A stretch of 64,000 nt of DNA from Azolla pinnata (taxonomy: Eukaryota > Streptophyta > Polypodiopsida > Salviniales > Salviniaceae). A program made the translations under genes and the position numbers. The DNA is taken from NCBI GenBank assembly GCA_037176905.1, contig JBBBWG010004002.1:1-64000 (forward strand), given 5' to 3'. Shown here piece by piece: positions 22,780 to 34,793 of the stretch. Within the stretch, counting starts at the first letter, position 1; every line of letters begins with the position of its first letter. The notes under the pieces are model-generated. The model did not search any database. It saw only the letters and a list, made by a program, of their open reading frames with translations, and was not told where the DNA came from.

Positions 22780-24504
22780 CGGTAGCAATATTGATATCAA
22801 GGCCGAGGTCTTGCTTGATTCAAGATGATCTACCTCTCACAATCTTTGATATCGATGGGGTAGCGGCACCTGCAAGCATTGAAGATGCATGCTTCTTCAA
22901 TATAAATCATAACGATCAAGTGGTTTCTATCTCGAATAGCAATTACAACCAAAATGACGGGCATTTTTTCTTGGAATCCTTCATGTCGAGCTGCAAACAC
23001 CAGAGCCCTAGACATTTGATATACATAGAAAAAGTTGTATGCGCGAAGTGCAAGTCAAACGCAGAGAGGCCAAGAGATCAAGTAAACGTAAGAGATGAGG
23101 AACAAATGCACACGTCGGAGTGCGTCACGATGCCATCCAAGATGAATGAAATGTTGTTTACCGTAACATGTTGGTTAACAAAGCCTAATCATACACATAC
23201 GGGGATGATCAAGCTTTAGATCAAGCGAATTGATTGATATCTCACCACAAACCTGGGGAGAATATCAAATTCTTACGATTGGAAGTGTTCGAATGTCGAT
23301 TCCAGTCGTTCGATCATCAATTCTATGATTTCGGTTCAATCTCGAGCTACAATCAGAGGCCTGTTTACGTAAACTCCCGATGCTCATCACGAATAAGAAC
23401 ATGTTCTCGTGAATTTCCTTAACAGTATATGATGAAATGGATGAGGAAAATGGCCAAGACTTGAGATGAAAGTATGTAAGTGAGGTGTAAAATATGAAAC
23501 AGAAATAATATTATCTGAATCTGATGATAATGATAAAGGAAGAAGAAGAAGAAAAAGAAGAAGAAGAAGACGGGATTCGGTTCTCTCATCATTAGGGCAA
23601 AAAACAGTAAGCGTTTTGGTCCACTCTGTTCTGTTCCTGTTCCTGTTCCTGTTCCTGCTCCTGCTCGAGTTCCGTCCCCCGTCGTACGAAAGCTGACATC
23701 TCCTGTCGATCTCCATATTTAACTCGTAAGCCTCTCTTGAAACACCTCTGTATTTTGGTGCCACCTCTGTGTTCCGCTGATCCCACCTCCGTGTTTTTTG
23801 GACCCGGATGTGAGCATACCAAAAGCTTTGTTTTTTTTCTATGCGTGCGGCCGACTCGGAGTGCGGAGCCAAAAAGACGCGTACGCATGTAATTTTGTAG
23901 GGTTCCAGAAGCTGGTGCACAAGTTCTTACATGTATGTTTCTGTGTGTTCATCGATAGAATTGTGGGTTCGAGTCTATAGTGGAATTGTGTATATTTGTA
24001 AAATTGCTGATTTGTGCAAATTCGGGAGGTTTTTCTCTGTGTTAGATGCACTTTGGATGAATCGAATAGGATGTAAGATCAGATTTTAGGATGTTCGTGT
24101 AAATTTGCTGAATTCCAGTATCTCATGAGCATAGAGGAGAGGTGTCTATCTGGATTCTGGATTTTAGGTTAGTATTCTTCTGTCATAAGCACAGTTCTGT
24201 AGTCTGAATTAGGTGGACATGTGTCTTTGGTCCTGTAAGTTGTGATAGGCATGTAGAACAGAGCCAAAATAATGAATTGTGGAATATTGGGTTAGTGTTT
24301 TGCAGTGGTTTGCTTCTGATTCTTTGGCTACACTCTTAGAGGAGCACTGAAAAGACGTATATACGTGTGTGCGCGCGTGTGTGCCTGTATGTTTGTTCAG
24401 CTAAGATAATCTTCATGACTAAAGACACAAAGATATTCTTATAACTTGATTTGTCAAAATTCCGCACGACATTCGTATAATTGAATTGATTTAAGACAGG
24501 AGAG
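22780..24504. other. Spacer with hnRNP promoter and likely leader intron
   Basis: The left part is 3' flank of the second PPR gene. The right part should hold the promoter and 5' leader of the RRM gene; 'ttaagacag' at 24490-24498, just before its ATG, looks like a splice acceptor, so a leader intron is likely. GAA-type repeats (23537-23572), a hexamer repeat (23625-23666) and a GT/GC-rich run (24360-24384) are present. A 142-codon open frame at 22791-23219 has no recognisable domain and is not called. Confidence 0.5.
23625..23666. repeat. (TGTTCC)n hexamer repeat
   Basis: About six tandem units of TGTTCC, the last two TGCTCC, lie in the upstream flank of the RRM gene. On the other strand this encodes a run of alternating Glu-Gln, an artefact of the repeat. 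Confidence 0.9.
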
Positions 24505-27500
24505 ATGAGGGCCACACGAAGTGCTAGCAAGCCTACTCCTCCACGTAAAAAAGCAGTCAAAGTGACCCCTTCAAAAGCTGACCAAACTGAGAAGAGGGGA
24601 AACGAGCCCAAATTTGAAGAAAGTACTTCCAATGCTATTGATAATGATCCAGAAATCAATTTAGAAATGCAAGTCCATGATGTTGGGGATGAAGTAACTC
24701 CCGAAACAGTCAATGCTCCTAACCGTGAGGAAGTGGCTCCTATGGAAGAAAGCTCAATAGATCAGATACATTGCTCTGAGAACGAAGGCGTATTGTCTGT
24801 AAATTTGCTGACTTCCACGGAAGAATGTACGGATGCACAGGGAGAGGCATCTGAAGGTAATAAGGTATTGCACGATTATAGATTGGTGCAAGAGCTTCAT
24901 GCCCCCGAAGGAAGTGAAGAGCAAATCGATGGGTTAGAAAATGAAGGTGAAGGATACCATGAAGAAGACGAAGCAGATCATATAGAGGAAATTGAGGAGG
25001 AAGTTGAGGAGGCTGTGGAGGAGGAAGAAGCAGAGGGAGTAGAGGAAGTTGAGGGGGAAGAGGAAGTTGAGGGGGTGGAGGGTGCGGAGGAAGTAGAAGA
25101 GGTAGTTATAGAAGAAGAGGGTAATGAAGCAGAAATTTTGGAACAGAGACCAGTCAGTGAAAGGCAAAAGCGAAAGAAATTTGAGGTTTTCGTGGGTGGC
25201 TTAGATAAAAATGCCACCGAGGATGATGTAAGGAAAGCTTTTGAAACTGTTGGTGAAGTGGTAGAGATTCGTCTAATGAAACATCCCCAGACTGGGAAAA
25301 ATAAAGGCTATGCATTTGTTCGTTTTGCTGCTGTAGAACAAGCAAAGAAAGCTGCCACTGAGCTTGGAAGAACAAAGGTTCGTATTTTACTTAGATGGCC
25401 TAATGCTGGCAGAGCTTTACAACATGTCCCTTTAATGAATACCTTTAGTAAGCTAGCTTCGTTTATATTTAGTTGAGGACATGGTTCATGGGCTATGCCT
25501 GTTCATAATTTTTTGAGGGTGTGACATTTGCACAGATTTGTGATAAAGAGTGCGGTGTTGTGCCCAGCGAGGACAATGACACACTATTTGTCGGAAACAT
25601 ATCCAAGAGTTGGAAAAAGGAACAAGTACGTGTGCATATTGCCTGTAATATTTCAGTTATTGGCTTCACCTTATCTGAATACCAGACTGATCAGTATCAC
25701 TGCTGCAACTAGGTTCTTGAAAAGTTAAAGGAATATGGGGTTGAGGGTGTTGAAGAGGTTACATTGATTTCTGATCCTAGAAATGAGGAGCTAAATCGAG
25801 GTTATGCTTTCTTGGAGTTAACCACACATAATGATGCTATAAAAGCATTTGTCCGGCTTCGCAAGCCTGATGCTACTTTTGGCTATAATCGCTCTGTTAA
25901 AGTTTCATGGGCTGAACCGTTATTGGATGAAGATTCTTTGGCTAAGGTTGTCCTTTCAAAATACACATTATAATCTAATGTAGGTAGTACATTGCTGACT
26001 TCAAGTAGACAATGAAAAAGCTGTTGAATGTATGGTACCTCGCATGTGCAGGTCAAGTCTGTTTTTGTTGATGTAATTCCCCCATCATGGGACGAGTCAA
26101 AAGTTAGGGAGCACTTTGCGCAGTATGGCGAAATTGAACGTGTGGTTTTAGCTAAGGACAATCCCAAATCAAAACGAAATGATTATGCATTTGTTGACTA
26201 TGCTTCACGAGAGTCTGCTGTAGCATGTGTAGAGGCACTAAAAAGTGGTGTGCTTGTTGATGGAGATACTAAGGTGAGACACTTCAATGATGGTAATTCA
26301 TGGCTTTTGTTTAGGGTAGTTTCCTAAAACCATAACTTCACAGGTTAAAGTTACTGTAGCATTCTCGAAATCTTTGCCGAGGGAGAAGAATATAGTGCCA
26401 TCTCGTAGTGGTTATCCAGTTGGAGGCCGCTCACTTGTACATGGAAGAGGTAAAGCAGTAGGTGGACTTGGATTCACATGAAGAGAGCTGATCTCTGAAT
26501 AATCATGCTGACCTTTATGTTTGTGCTGCAGGTTGGGCTTCTCAACGTGGATCTTTTGGCACAGGTATTTACACAGGTAGGGGTAGAGGTTTTCCCCGAG
26601 GTGGGAGAGTCACCCATGCTGCTACGGGTGGTGGAAGAAAAGTGCATAATGAACCGAGATTCATTAGAGGCCCAAGGAAACATATCCCAGATCAACGGAC
26701 ATTTTATGAGGATAGAACAAGGTTCAGGCCTCCAGGTGGGTGTAGAAAGATTTCTTGAAAACGGTGACAGCTCATATATGAGCTAGCATTGTGGGATTGA
26801 TGAATTTTGTCTATTATTGTTCCAGCTGTAGTTCCCCCTCGCTCTGCAAGGGGGGGAGTCTCTCGAGGGGCGTATGTACCTATTGGGGGGAGAAACCATC
26901 CACCCAGATCAGATTACGAGTATAGCTCATCAAGGGGCCGAGGTGGCTCTGCCAATAGGGGCAGACGAGCTCCGATTAGGGTTGATTATAGTAGCCGAGG
27001 TGGGAGGCATTCTGCAGGAGTTCCTAGGGGTCGGGGTTATGCAAATAGTCCAGCACCACGTGAGGATACTTATGCGCGGATGCCAGAAAGATTCCATTCT
27101 TATGCTCAAAATGTTAACCGTGGATATGAGGCTGGTCCTTCAGATTATCTCGAGTCTGGGCCCGGTAGTAAGAGGCCATATGCTGCAATGGTATGTGGAA
27201 GATAAAATGCCTCTGGTTAGACTAATATCATTACTATTATTATTAGGAACTATAATATGGTCTCCATCTGTATTTGTAGGATGAGTACTATGATGCCGGT
27301 GCTCGCGGATATTCCAGACCCAGGCTTGACTATGGAGATCCAGATCCTGTTACTGCGGGACATTATGCTGAATCAGCAAGGTTGGATCATGCTTTTTCTT
27401 TCATTTTCACAGTGAAGCTTAAATAGTTGTTGCCTGAAATGGTGCTATTTTGAAATTCACAGAGCCCCACTGCGATCCTCGTTGAGTGGGAGGAGTGCCC

Positions 27501-27907
27501 TGCCTCTTGTTGGAAATGCTTCCATTCCACCAGTACAGATGCAGATGTATGATCAATCTGGTGAGTGCCTAATACAATGTACGATTCCAAGGATTCTTTT
27601 GCTCTACATCAGTTGCATGTCTTTATTTCCTCCAACCATAAACTGTCTCAGGTTCCATGTATGCATCTGGAGGGCATGGCTACCCCCCAGCGGGCACTGA
27701 TTATGGAGCAAGTGCCACAGATGTATGTATACATCCATCGGATATTTGTTCGGTTATTTAGCCTGGTACAAGATGCTGGTACTGTGCTGAGTCTCTCTTT
27801 CTGCTTTGCTGCAGTTGCGAGGTGGATCCTATAATTCATCAGCCTATGGAGGCCGTGCAGGAGCTAGTTATGGTTTTCCTGGGTCCAGCACCGGTCCTTA
27901 CTACTGA
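24505..27907 (+). CDS. hnRNP Q/R-like protein, three RRMs and RGG tail
   Basis: A nuclear RNA-binding protein, 818 aa, from eleven exons: 24505-25377, 25536-25625, 25713-25946, 26052-26273, 26344-26449, 26532-26735, 26826-27190, 27280-27380, 27463-27560, 27652-27722, 27815-27907. The basic N-terminus (MRATRSASKPTPPRKKA) resembles a nuclear targeting region. A Glu/Val-rich stretch covers about 150-212. RRM1 is at 226-291 (RNP2 VFVGGL, RNP1 KGYAFVRF), RRM2 from 307 (TLFVGNI, RGYAFLEL), and RRM3 from 400 (VFVDVIPPSWDESK, DYAFVDYA). The last 330 residues are rich in RGG, GRG and Tyr and end GPYY. The layout matches plant hnRNP Q/R proteins, a group that includes LIF2-like and At2g44710-like members; the RRM3 wording is closer to the latter. 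A role in RNA processing is known for the family; specific targets cannot be read here. Confidence 0.92.
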
Positions 27908-28834
27908 TTCTTCGTGCTTCCTTCTTCCGCGAATGGGATGCTCATGGGCCCCCATGTAAAATGCTGTAAAAAGAGATTGACATTAGATTTTCATCGCAGT
28001 TTGAACATCGGTGAGCACCAAGTATAACGTCGGGTCAAAAATGCTCATTGTCAATGTCTGCGGGGGATGGCAAAGTCTTTATTATCCCAGGGTTTGGCAC
28101 AGCCTATAGCAACTGCCCTCTGGTGTTGCCCCTTCTCTAAAAGGAGTTCTCTCTCATATGTCTCTTGGTTCTATCATCTGTAAAACATATATAACTTTGT
28201 TCAACGATGACATTAGGAGCCTAACAAAAGATTCTATATGGAGCAACCGGGTGGTGTTTTTGCTGATTGTGTGTATATGGGAATGGTGTTTGTGACTGAT
28301 CCCTTGGTACATGTGTTTGTTTTCATTCGGAATTGCAGGTAGACATTTGTCTCTATGCGCCTTGATTTCGTTATGGATCATGTATCAGCCTATACTACCT
28401 ACTTCCAAATGTAATTTGTTCCCAAACTTTGGGCCAAAATGTGAAGTTAGCAACATACAAAATCAATGCTAGTAGAGGCATCCATCAATATATTGTGTAC
28501 AACTGCCCACATGTATGCAAATGCGTTCATAATCATCCATGGTTTTAAGAATCGGAAACAAACCACAATCGTCAATATTGCCCGAAACTGTAAACATCTT
28601 GAATGCAGCATCATGGAACTACAATTTTGATGAATTGGTTTTCGATGTTGCAAACGATCGAGGGTCCGAATATTTTCTAACCATGTCTAATTAGATGAAG
28701 TGGTGATGATTAGTCTAAAATGAAGAAGGTTCCTAAAATTTCTCTAATTAGATGTGGTTTTGGATCATCGAATAGATTATGGACGTGTACTCTTCTCAAT
28801 TTCGAAACACAGAATTCTCTCTCTTCTCGTCGCC
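27908..28834. other. Spacer between RRM gene and b5 reductase gene
   Basis: The 3' flank of the RRM gene and the promoter/leader of the next gene, both on the + strand. No other exon or RNA gene is seen. Confidence 0.5.
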
Positions 28835-31800
28835 ATGGCTTCTTTCCTCCACCGAGCTTCTCGATCCCTCCGTTCTTCTGCATTATCTTCCTACTCTCGT
28901 TGTGCTGCATCCTCTCTCACTGGAGCTGCCGCTGCTGCATCTTCGTCTTCGTCTTCGTCTTCGTCTTCTTCCGGCTTCCGTGCTTTTGGAACCATATGCA
29001 GTGTGTCTGCTCTCATTGCCGCTTGGCAATGGCAGGTATTTTCTTACTTGCCTCTCATCCGGTGAATTCACACTACCCAGGCTGTTTTTTTCCCGTGTAA
29101 AAGGTATCGGGAATCAAAGATCTTAATGCTGAGCGCTTGAAAAATCGGTCGTGGCACTTCAGCGCTGCTGGAAAAAAAAACACCTTTCTTGCATGTACTG
29201 GCCTGATCATGTGAATCTGATACACTGCTCCTCAAGCTTCCTTATTCCATGTAAATCTTTCAAAGTGAATACGTTCTCACGTTAGAGAGAGTGTTCCTAG
29301 TCTAAAAAGTTCTAGGCTGTATTCTTTGAGGTTTCCTCTCTCAAACGAATCTTATTTAGCTCAATCCCCTTTAGTAAGGAATTGGTAAACAGCAGTACGG
29401 GTGTGACGTCTTGAAAAAAAATTTCTCCCTTTGTCCCTCAATGTTGGTCGTTTCGTCCATTCGATTATCATTCATTCAAATCCAGTCTAAAGATTTTTCT
29501 TATTAATTGGGCTCATCTTATTAATCTGATCCGTTCTTATATCTGGCTTGGTTATTTTGATTTGTTCAAAAGTAAATCTCGATAATTCAATTTTTTCTTA
29601 CGTTAGTGTTGATTATTCTATCCTTTGATAGCAAGGTATCAAGAGTTTGTAATCCACTACTATCTTTGTACTCTTCGCTCCTGTTTAGATAGGAAGATTG
29701 CTTTCTGCACTTCAAGATCCAAGTTTCAAAAGTTGGTCTTGAAATGTCTCAATTTCTTCTGAGCAAAGCACAGAAAAAATAGCAACTCGTGCGTATGTGT
29801 GATTGCTACTAGAAATATCATGTTGAGCCTTTTTATTATGCAAGTTTTTATCTTCATGTTTCAGTGAGGTTTTAGGATCAGTCTTAGTAAGTCAATCTGT
29901 TCAGAACTGTAAGTAGCGAAGATTACTATGCGTAACGATTGTAGTCGGAGTATTTTTGAAGCTGTAAATAAAACACAGGGAACAGTCTTTTCACGCATGA
30001 TTCTCTACTTATTTGAATTCCACAGAGTATTTTGCCCCATATAGCTTTACTAGTGTCCCATTATAGTTTTGGTTTGTAATATTTGCAGGCAACTTCAAAT
30101 GAAGCATATTCTGAAGCTGAAAAACAAGAGAAAACAGGTAAAGGAAGTTTCATGTTCATCATTATTCTACTTCACTTTTTATAATATATTGTGAGCAATT
30201 TCATATAATTGATACAGCTCTTAAGCCTAATGAATGGGTTAGTTTCAAGCTGGAGGAGAGAGTAAAAGTCAGTGCTAACACAAATATTTATAGGTGATTT
30301 TTTGCATGATTGATGTTTTTTTATCAAAAAAAATATGAAACAAAATTATCTTTAATGTGTTGTGGTAACTATTGATAGGTTTACATTCAATGATGATGAA
30401 ATATTGGGCTTGGAGGTTGCTTCCTGCTTAATCACAAGGTTTGCTTTTCGTTTTGTCTTGTATATTTCATTATTCCAGTTTCACACGAGTTGTTTTGCCG
30501 TTCTGTTTATAGCCTTGGGCATAATTTCTGCCAAAATAATTTCAGTCCTGCTTGTTAATGTTCAGAGCTCAAATTGGTACAAAGGCTGATGGAAAACCCA
30601 ACTTTGTCATTAGACCGTAAGTATTTCTGGATTTTATAAATTAGGATTCTAATCTGACATTACACCGAAAACTAGAGTCCAGAGAATTAACATGCATTGC
30701 ATAGCTCGCATATGTTGTTGGCTTCTCCTAACAAGAATCTTACCCGTCTGCAAGATCAGGTACACTCCAATCTCACCACCTGACGCACAAGGCTATTTTG
30801 ATTTGATGGTTAAGGTATATCGTCCATTTACAATCATAAAAAATTTGTTGCCATAAGTCATGATTCAGTGCAGTAAGAAAAATTTTCAAGCTCCTTAAGT
30901 TTCATTGAATGTACAATCCTAATAGTAGAGCCCTCCATTTAGCGAGATCCTCCTTCTCTCCTTACCTCATTTCTATAGATCTCATTTAGAACGTTACTAT
31001 TCTATTCTCATTTTCACCAACTCATGGATGTTATAGCTCATTGAATTTCTTTATTTGAAACAATGAATGGATATGTTCTTAACAAATGAAGCTACGTAAA
31101 CGTCCATAGCCTTAATGTTTGAACATTCTTAAGAAGCTCGGTCCATGCTATGTTTGTATGTAATGTTCTTGAGAATCAACTATATTTCTTGATATTAGCT
31201 CTATCTACATACAATGTAATTTCTGGTTGATAAATCCTACTGCATATGTATGTTCTTTTGTACCCTAGTATCTGCATTGTTGGCATCTGCATTAACCTGC
31301 ATATGCATTTGTAGTTAAGATTTAGTTTTCGTGTGTCTTTTTATTGCTTAAATGCAATATATGTTGCTTGAAATCTGCGGAAATGACATCTTCAATTACA
31401 GATATATCCAGAAGGTAAAATGAGCCAGCACATAGGGAGTCTCCAGCCTGGTGATACATTAGAAGTGAAGGGGTGATATTCTTTAATTTTTGTATCTGAA
31501 AGCTTCCATGTTTGATTTGGATGAAACATGAAAATTGTTCGGTTGGTGGTGTTTTGGATAGGCCAATTCTCAAGATTCCATATAGTGCAAACATGAAAAA
31601 GAATATTGGTATGGTAAGTATGTAAATCGTTTTTCCAATAATTCCATCCATGATTTATTTTTGCCGAGGGTTATCATTGAAGTTGGTGTTTATGCTGAAG
31701 ATTGCGGGAGGAACGGGAATCACACCCATGCTACAAGTTATTGATGCTATTCTGAGAAATAAGGATGACAAGACAAAAGTATGTTCTATGATATGGTTGC

Positions 31801-32694
31801 GTTATTCTAGCCTATTTACTGCATGTTGTTAACTGAATCACTTCTGAAATAGGTCTCTTTGATTTATGGAAATATATCACCAGAAGACATCCTCCTTAAA
31901 GATAAGCTTGATGCTTTATCTGCAGAACATGCAAACTTCAAGGTATTGAAATTACTGTTTAGTAGATATTGTGTAATACACTGAGATTGGGTACTTCCAT
32001 TATAATTTGATCACATTGATTGAAATTTTGTGTAAGTAGACAAGAGTGAGCTTAATGTATAAGTCTTAGTTCCGAGTAACTTTGAATGCAGGTTTATTAT
32101 GTCGTTGATAAACCAACCCCTGAATGGAAGGGAGGCGCTGGTTATATTACTCAAGACATGGTGCTGAAGGGAATGCCAGAACCTTCAGATGACACACTGA
32201 TTCTTGTGAGTCCCATGAATATTGATTGATTGCTCTATAAAATCTTATTGGCATAAAGTGTTTCATTTAAATGTCATGGCATCTCTCTTCTAGAGAAAAT
32301 ACAGAAACTAGTGCGGACCCTAAAATAAGTCACTATTCTGCAATGGCAGTGACTTAAGATCCATTCGTGGTCCTCTAATCTCTCTTTCTTCGTGCTAGGT
32401 TTGTGGACCCCCTGGTATGATGAACCACATCTCAGGTGACAAGGCACCTGACAAGTCACAAGGAGAGGTACTTCACTTTTGTAATTAGGATTAATTATGT
32501 GATTTCTATGCTTAGGTTCTTTTGAGGGAAAGAGAGGTAAATTGTCTTGTATTTTTCTAGTTAGTTACTATGTTTATCATTCTTATAGAAGAATTTACTG
32601 CTAAATATTTAATTTGCCTGCTTGATACTTATTGCAGCTGTCTGGGCTTCTCAAAGCTGCTGGTTACTCCAAGGAAATGGTTTACAAGTTCTAA
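28835..32694 (+). CDS. CBR2: NADH-cytochrome b5 reductase, mitochondrial type
   Basis: An FAD-dependent NADH-cytochrome b5 reductase, 340 aa, from thirteen exons: 28835-29035, 30089-30137, 30218-30293, 30379-30438, 30566-30616, 30760-30814, 31402-31472, 31562-31613, 31701-31778, 31853-31942, 32092-32205, 32399-32467, 32638-32694, all in frame with GT-AG. The N-terminus (MASFLHRASRSLRSSALSS, then a Ser run) is Arg/Ser-rich with no acid, as in mitochondrial presequences, followed by a hydrophobic stretch. The FAD site RPYTPIS is at 145-151, GKMSQHIG follows, the nucleotide-binding IAGGTGITPM is at 206-215 and CGPPGMM at 301-307; it ends MVYKF. Length and order fit plant CBR2-like proteins. An in-frame ATG at 28754 would add 27 residues; I prefer 28835 because the presequence starts there. 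Confidence 0.93.
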
Positions 32695-34173
32695 TTGATC
32701 AGATTTAGATGCAGTGGAACAAGGATTTATGCTTATTGCAGAAAATGATGATTCCATTGGTAGGGTCAACATTAATGTAAATCTCCCTTCAATAAAATTA
32801 GCGAGGACTCTCCATTTGAGTACTTCGAACTATTCACACAATTTTTGATGGTTTGAGAATGTGGGAGTACTACACGATAAATGAGTAGCAGGAGTACAAG
32901 TTTCAAGAGATTTTCTGCTGCGTATGCATCAGTTTTTTCGTTTTGTATCTCAAGACTCGCATTGCAATTCTATTTTTAGTTTTTTGGCAAGCTTGTATGT
33001 TGCATAAATGGAACATCGCTTGTATTCTGACATGCCCTCAAGTTTTCAAGCTCAGGATATTTCCCTGATGTGGATGTGCGGGAGTGTTGTCATGCATTGC
33101 AGATCTCTACTGCACTAACACACATTTTGGGTCAGGCAGCGGATAGCGCCTCAAAAAACGGTGTGAGCTTGGTGGTCAAAGCAACCATTGGAAGAGTGTC
33201 ATTTCCATGCGCAAAGCTGTACAAACAATGTCCAGAATGCTTGTTGAGAATCAGTTGATAAGTTGCAATTTGCTGTCGTGATAGGGAAGAAGAACAACAA
33301 ATTGATCTGAAGATACTGATGTCAAGCATGCCCTAGTATGATGCGACTACACCTCTATAAAATGAACAAGTTCCATTCTCTTGAAACAAATGGGTGAAAT
33401 GCTTGCAAATGCTAGGAAACGGTGAATGGTCATCTGATCGGAGGAGACTACATGGTTAGGATAAGCCCCTGTTGAGGATTGAGCTCGAGACCCTTCAATT
33501 TACAAGATAGTCTCCGGTAAGCCTAGTTAAGTAGGAATGGAGTTGTACAAGGGACCAGTCTGCCAAACCTTCCCTTGCTTTGTGCGCATGGTGTGTAGTT
33601 GGACCCTCCTTATTTTCTTGATTCGTTTCGCTTGGCACATGGTAGTTGGGCGTCCGAAACGAAGCCAGATGCAAGAGGGTGTTCACTGAATTGTGTGTAA
33701 GCCCAACTAATTCTGTATCGGCTCTTGCACAACAAAGTTGAGGTTGGAACCTGGGGTACGTTAGAGTGCGCCTATTGAGTTGCTTTCCCAAGTGTGAAAG
33801 CACCCGGAGCCCCCTCGGTAGGCCATACGGGGAGGAGACATATGCTTCTTTTGCGAGCCGTAGCTGGATGCGTCGGTGCCACTGTCTTTCTTTCTCTCTC
33901 TTTTGTTCAGTAAGCAGCATGCCTGTAGCAGTACGGCCGCCGAAAAAAAGCCTTTTCTAATCGCGATTTATAATCCACCAAACCCACCCGACAAACGCAC
34001 GTAAATCGATCTCTTCTGCGGACCAGGTGCCCCACACAGTCACCGAACAGCTCTGGAAATCGTTCGAGCTCTGATTATATATATATATATACAGATATCT
34101 ATCTAGCATCTTTTCTACAACTTAGAACTTAACAAGCAATCAATAATGTATTTGCTCTTGAATTGAAAAATGA

Positions 34174-34223
34174 GAGGGCAGGATTTGAGCCCATGACCTC
34201 CCAGCTCAACACAGTCGATTGCG
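34174..34223 (-). other. tRNA-like 3' half (relic)
   Basis: On the minus strand the segment ends with 'ggaggtcatgggctcaaatc' and then 'ctgccctc'. This resembles a tRNA T-arm with a B-box-like word (GGGCTCAAATCC, close to GGTTCGANTCC). No clear D-arm or A-box is visible upstream, so it is not called as a tRNA gene. A tRNA-derived SINE fragment or decayed tRNA is the likeliest origin. Confidence 0.35.
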
Positions 34224-34338
34224 TTTTGCTTTCTGCTTTCTGCTTTTCTGCGTTTCCTGCAGCTAATCGCTTTGTAGCTCCTCCTGCTGCTGCTGCTGCT
34301 GCGATCTCGGCCGCTGCTTTCTTCTTCTGACAACGACG

Positions 34339-34398
34339 ATGGCGACGACGACGACGACGACGATCATCGTCCAGGAGACGTACATGATCCCTTGCTAA
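34339..34398 (+). other. Candidate upstream ORF of the permease gene
   Basis: A 19-codon open frame starting ATG GCG followed by six ACG codons (Thr6) and ending MIPC-stop. It lies about 455 bp before the permease ATG, in what may be the first leader exon. Whether it is transcribed or translated is unknown. Confidence 0.25.
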
Positions 34399-34657
34399 AG
34401 CTTCTCCGCTGCAGAATTTTCCAACGGAAAATCCAAGCTTTTGCCCTCCCTCTCCAACTTCTTGACTCGCTGTGCCTCCCCCTTTAGGGTTTGGCGCCGC
34501 GCATTTTCTGGTTCTTCGCAGCGTTCGATGCTGCTACTTGCGTGACCTCTTGGGGTTCGTTCCTACGCCAGCCAACAATATGGTGAGGCCTGACCGGAAA
34601 CATGTCCGAAATCTCGGGAATCCAAGGACGAAGGTGTAGCTAATCTTGAGACAGATG

Positions 34658-34719
34658 TCAGAGAGAGGGAGAGATAGAGAGGGAGAGGCGGAGAGAGAGG
34701 GGGAGAGAGAGAGAGAGAG
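34658..34719. repeat. GA-rich repeat
   Basis: A nearly pure GA tract, with interruptions such as 'gatagag' and 'gcgg', 75 bp upstream of the permease ATG. GAGA tracts in plant leaders are known binding sites of BPC proteins; here that is inference. Confidence 0.85.
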
Positions 34720-34793
34720 ACGTTTTGATTGTACAGGAGATCACAGTGCTGAACAGTGGTCAAGGTTTCAATCTTGTTCCTTCTTGTGATTCA

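Larger units (their letters stand above)
32695..34793. other. Spacer with possible leader exon of the permease gene
   Basis: From the left: 3' flank of the b5 reductase gene with 'caataaaat' near 32789; a segment at about 33420-33930 of different, GC-richer composition with a non-recognised open frame on the minus strand; an AT run at 34078-34092; a tRNA-like relic at 34174-34223; CTG and ACG triplet runs near 34282 and 34343; and a GA repeat before the permease start. 'gattgtacag' ending at 34736 looks like an acceptor, and 'atatg/gtgagg' near 34583 a donor, so a short leader intron is plausible. Confidence 0.5.

Noticed and set aside
22791-23219. A 142-codon frame just after the second PPR gene.
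   Set aside because: No domain or hydrophobic pattern; more likely 3' UTR or former PPR tail DNA. It does not restore an E/DYW domain.
33495-33920. A 141-codon minus-strand frame.
   Set aside because: No recognised domain and no splice context; noted only as a composition island.
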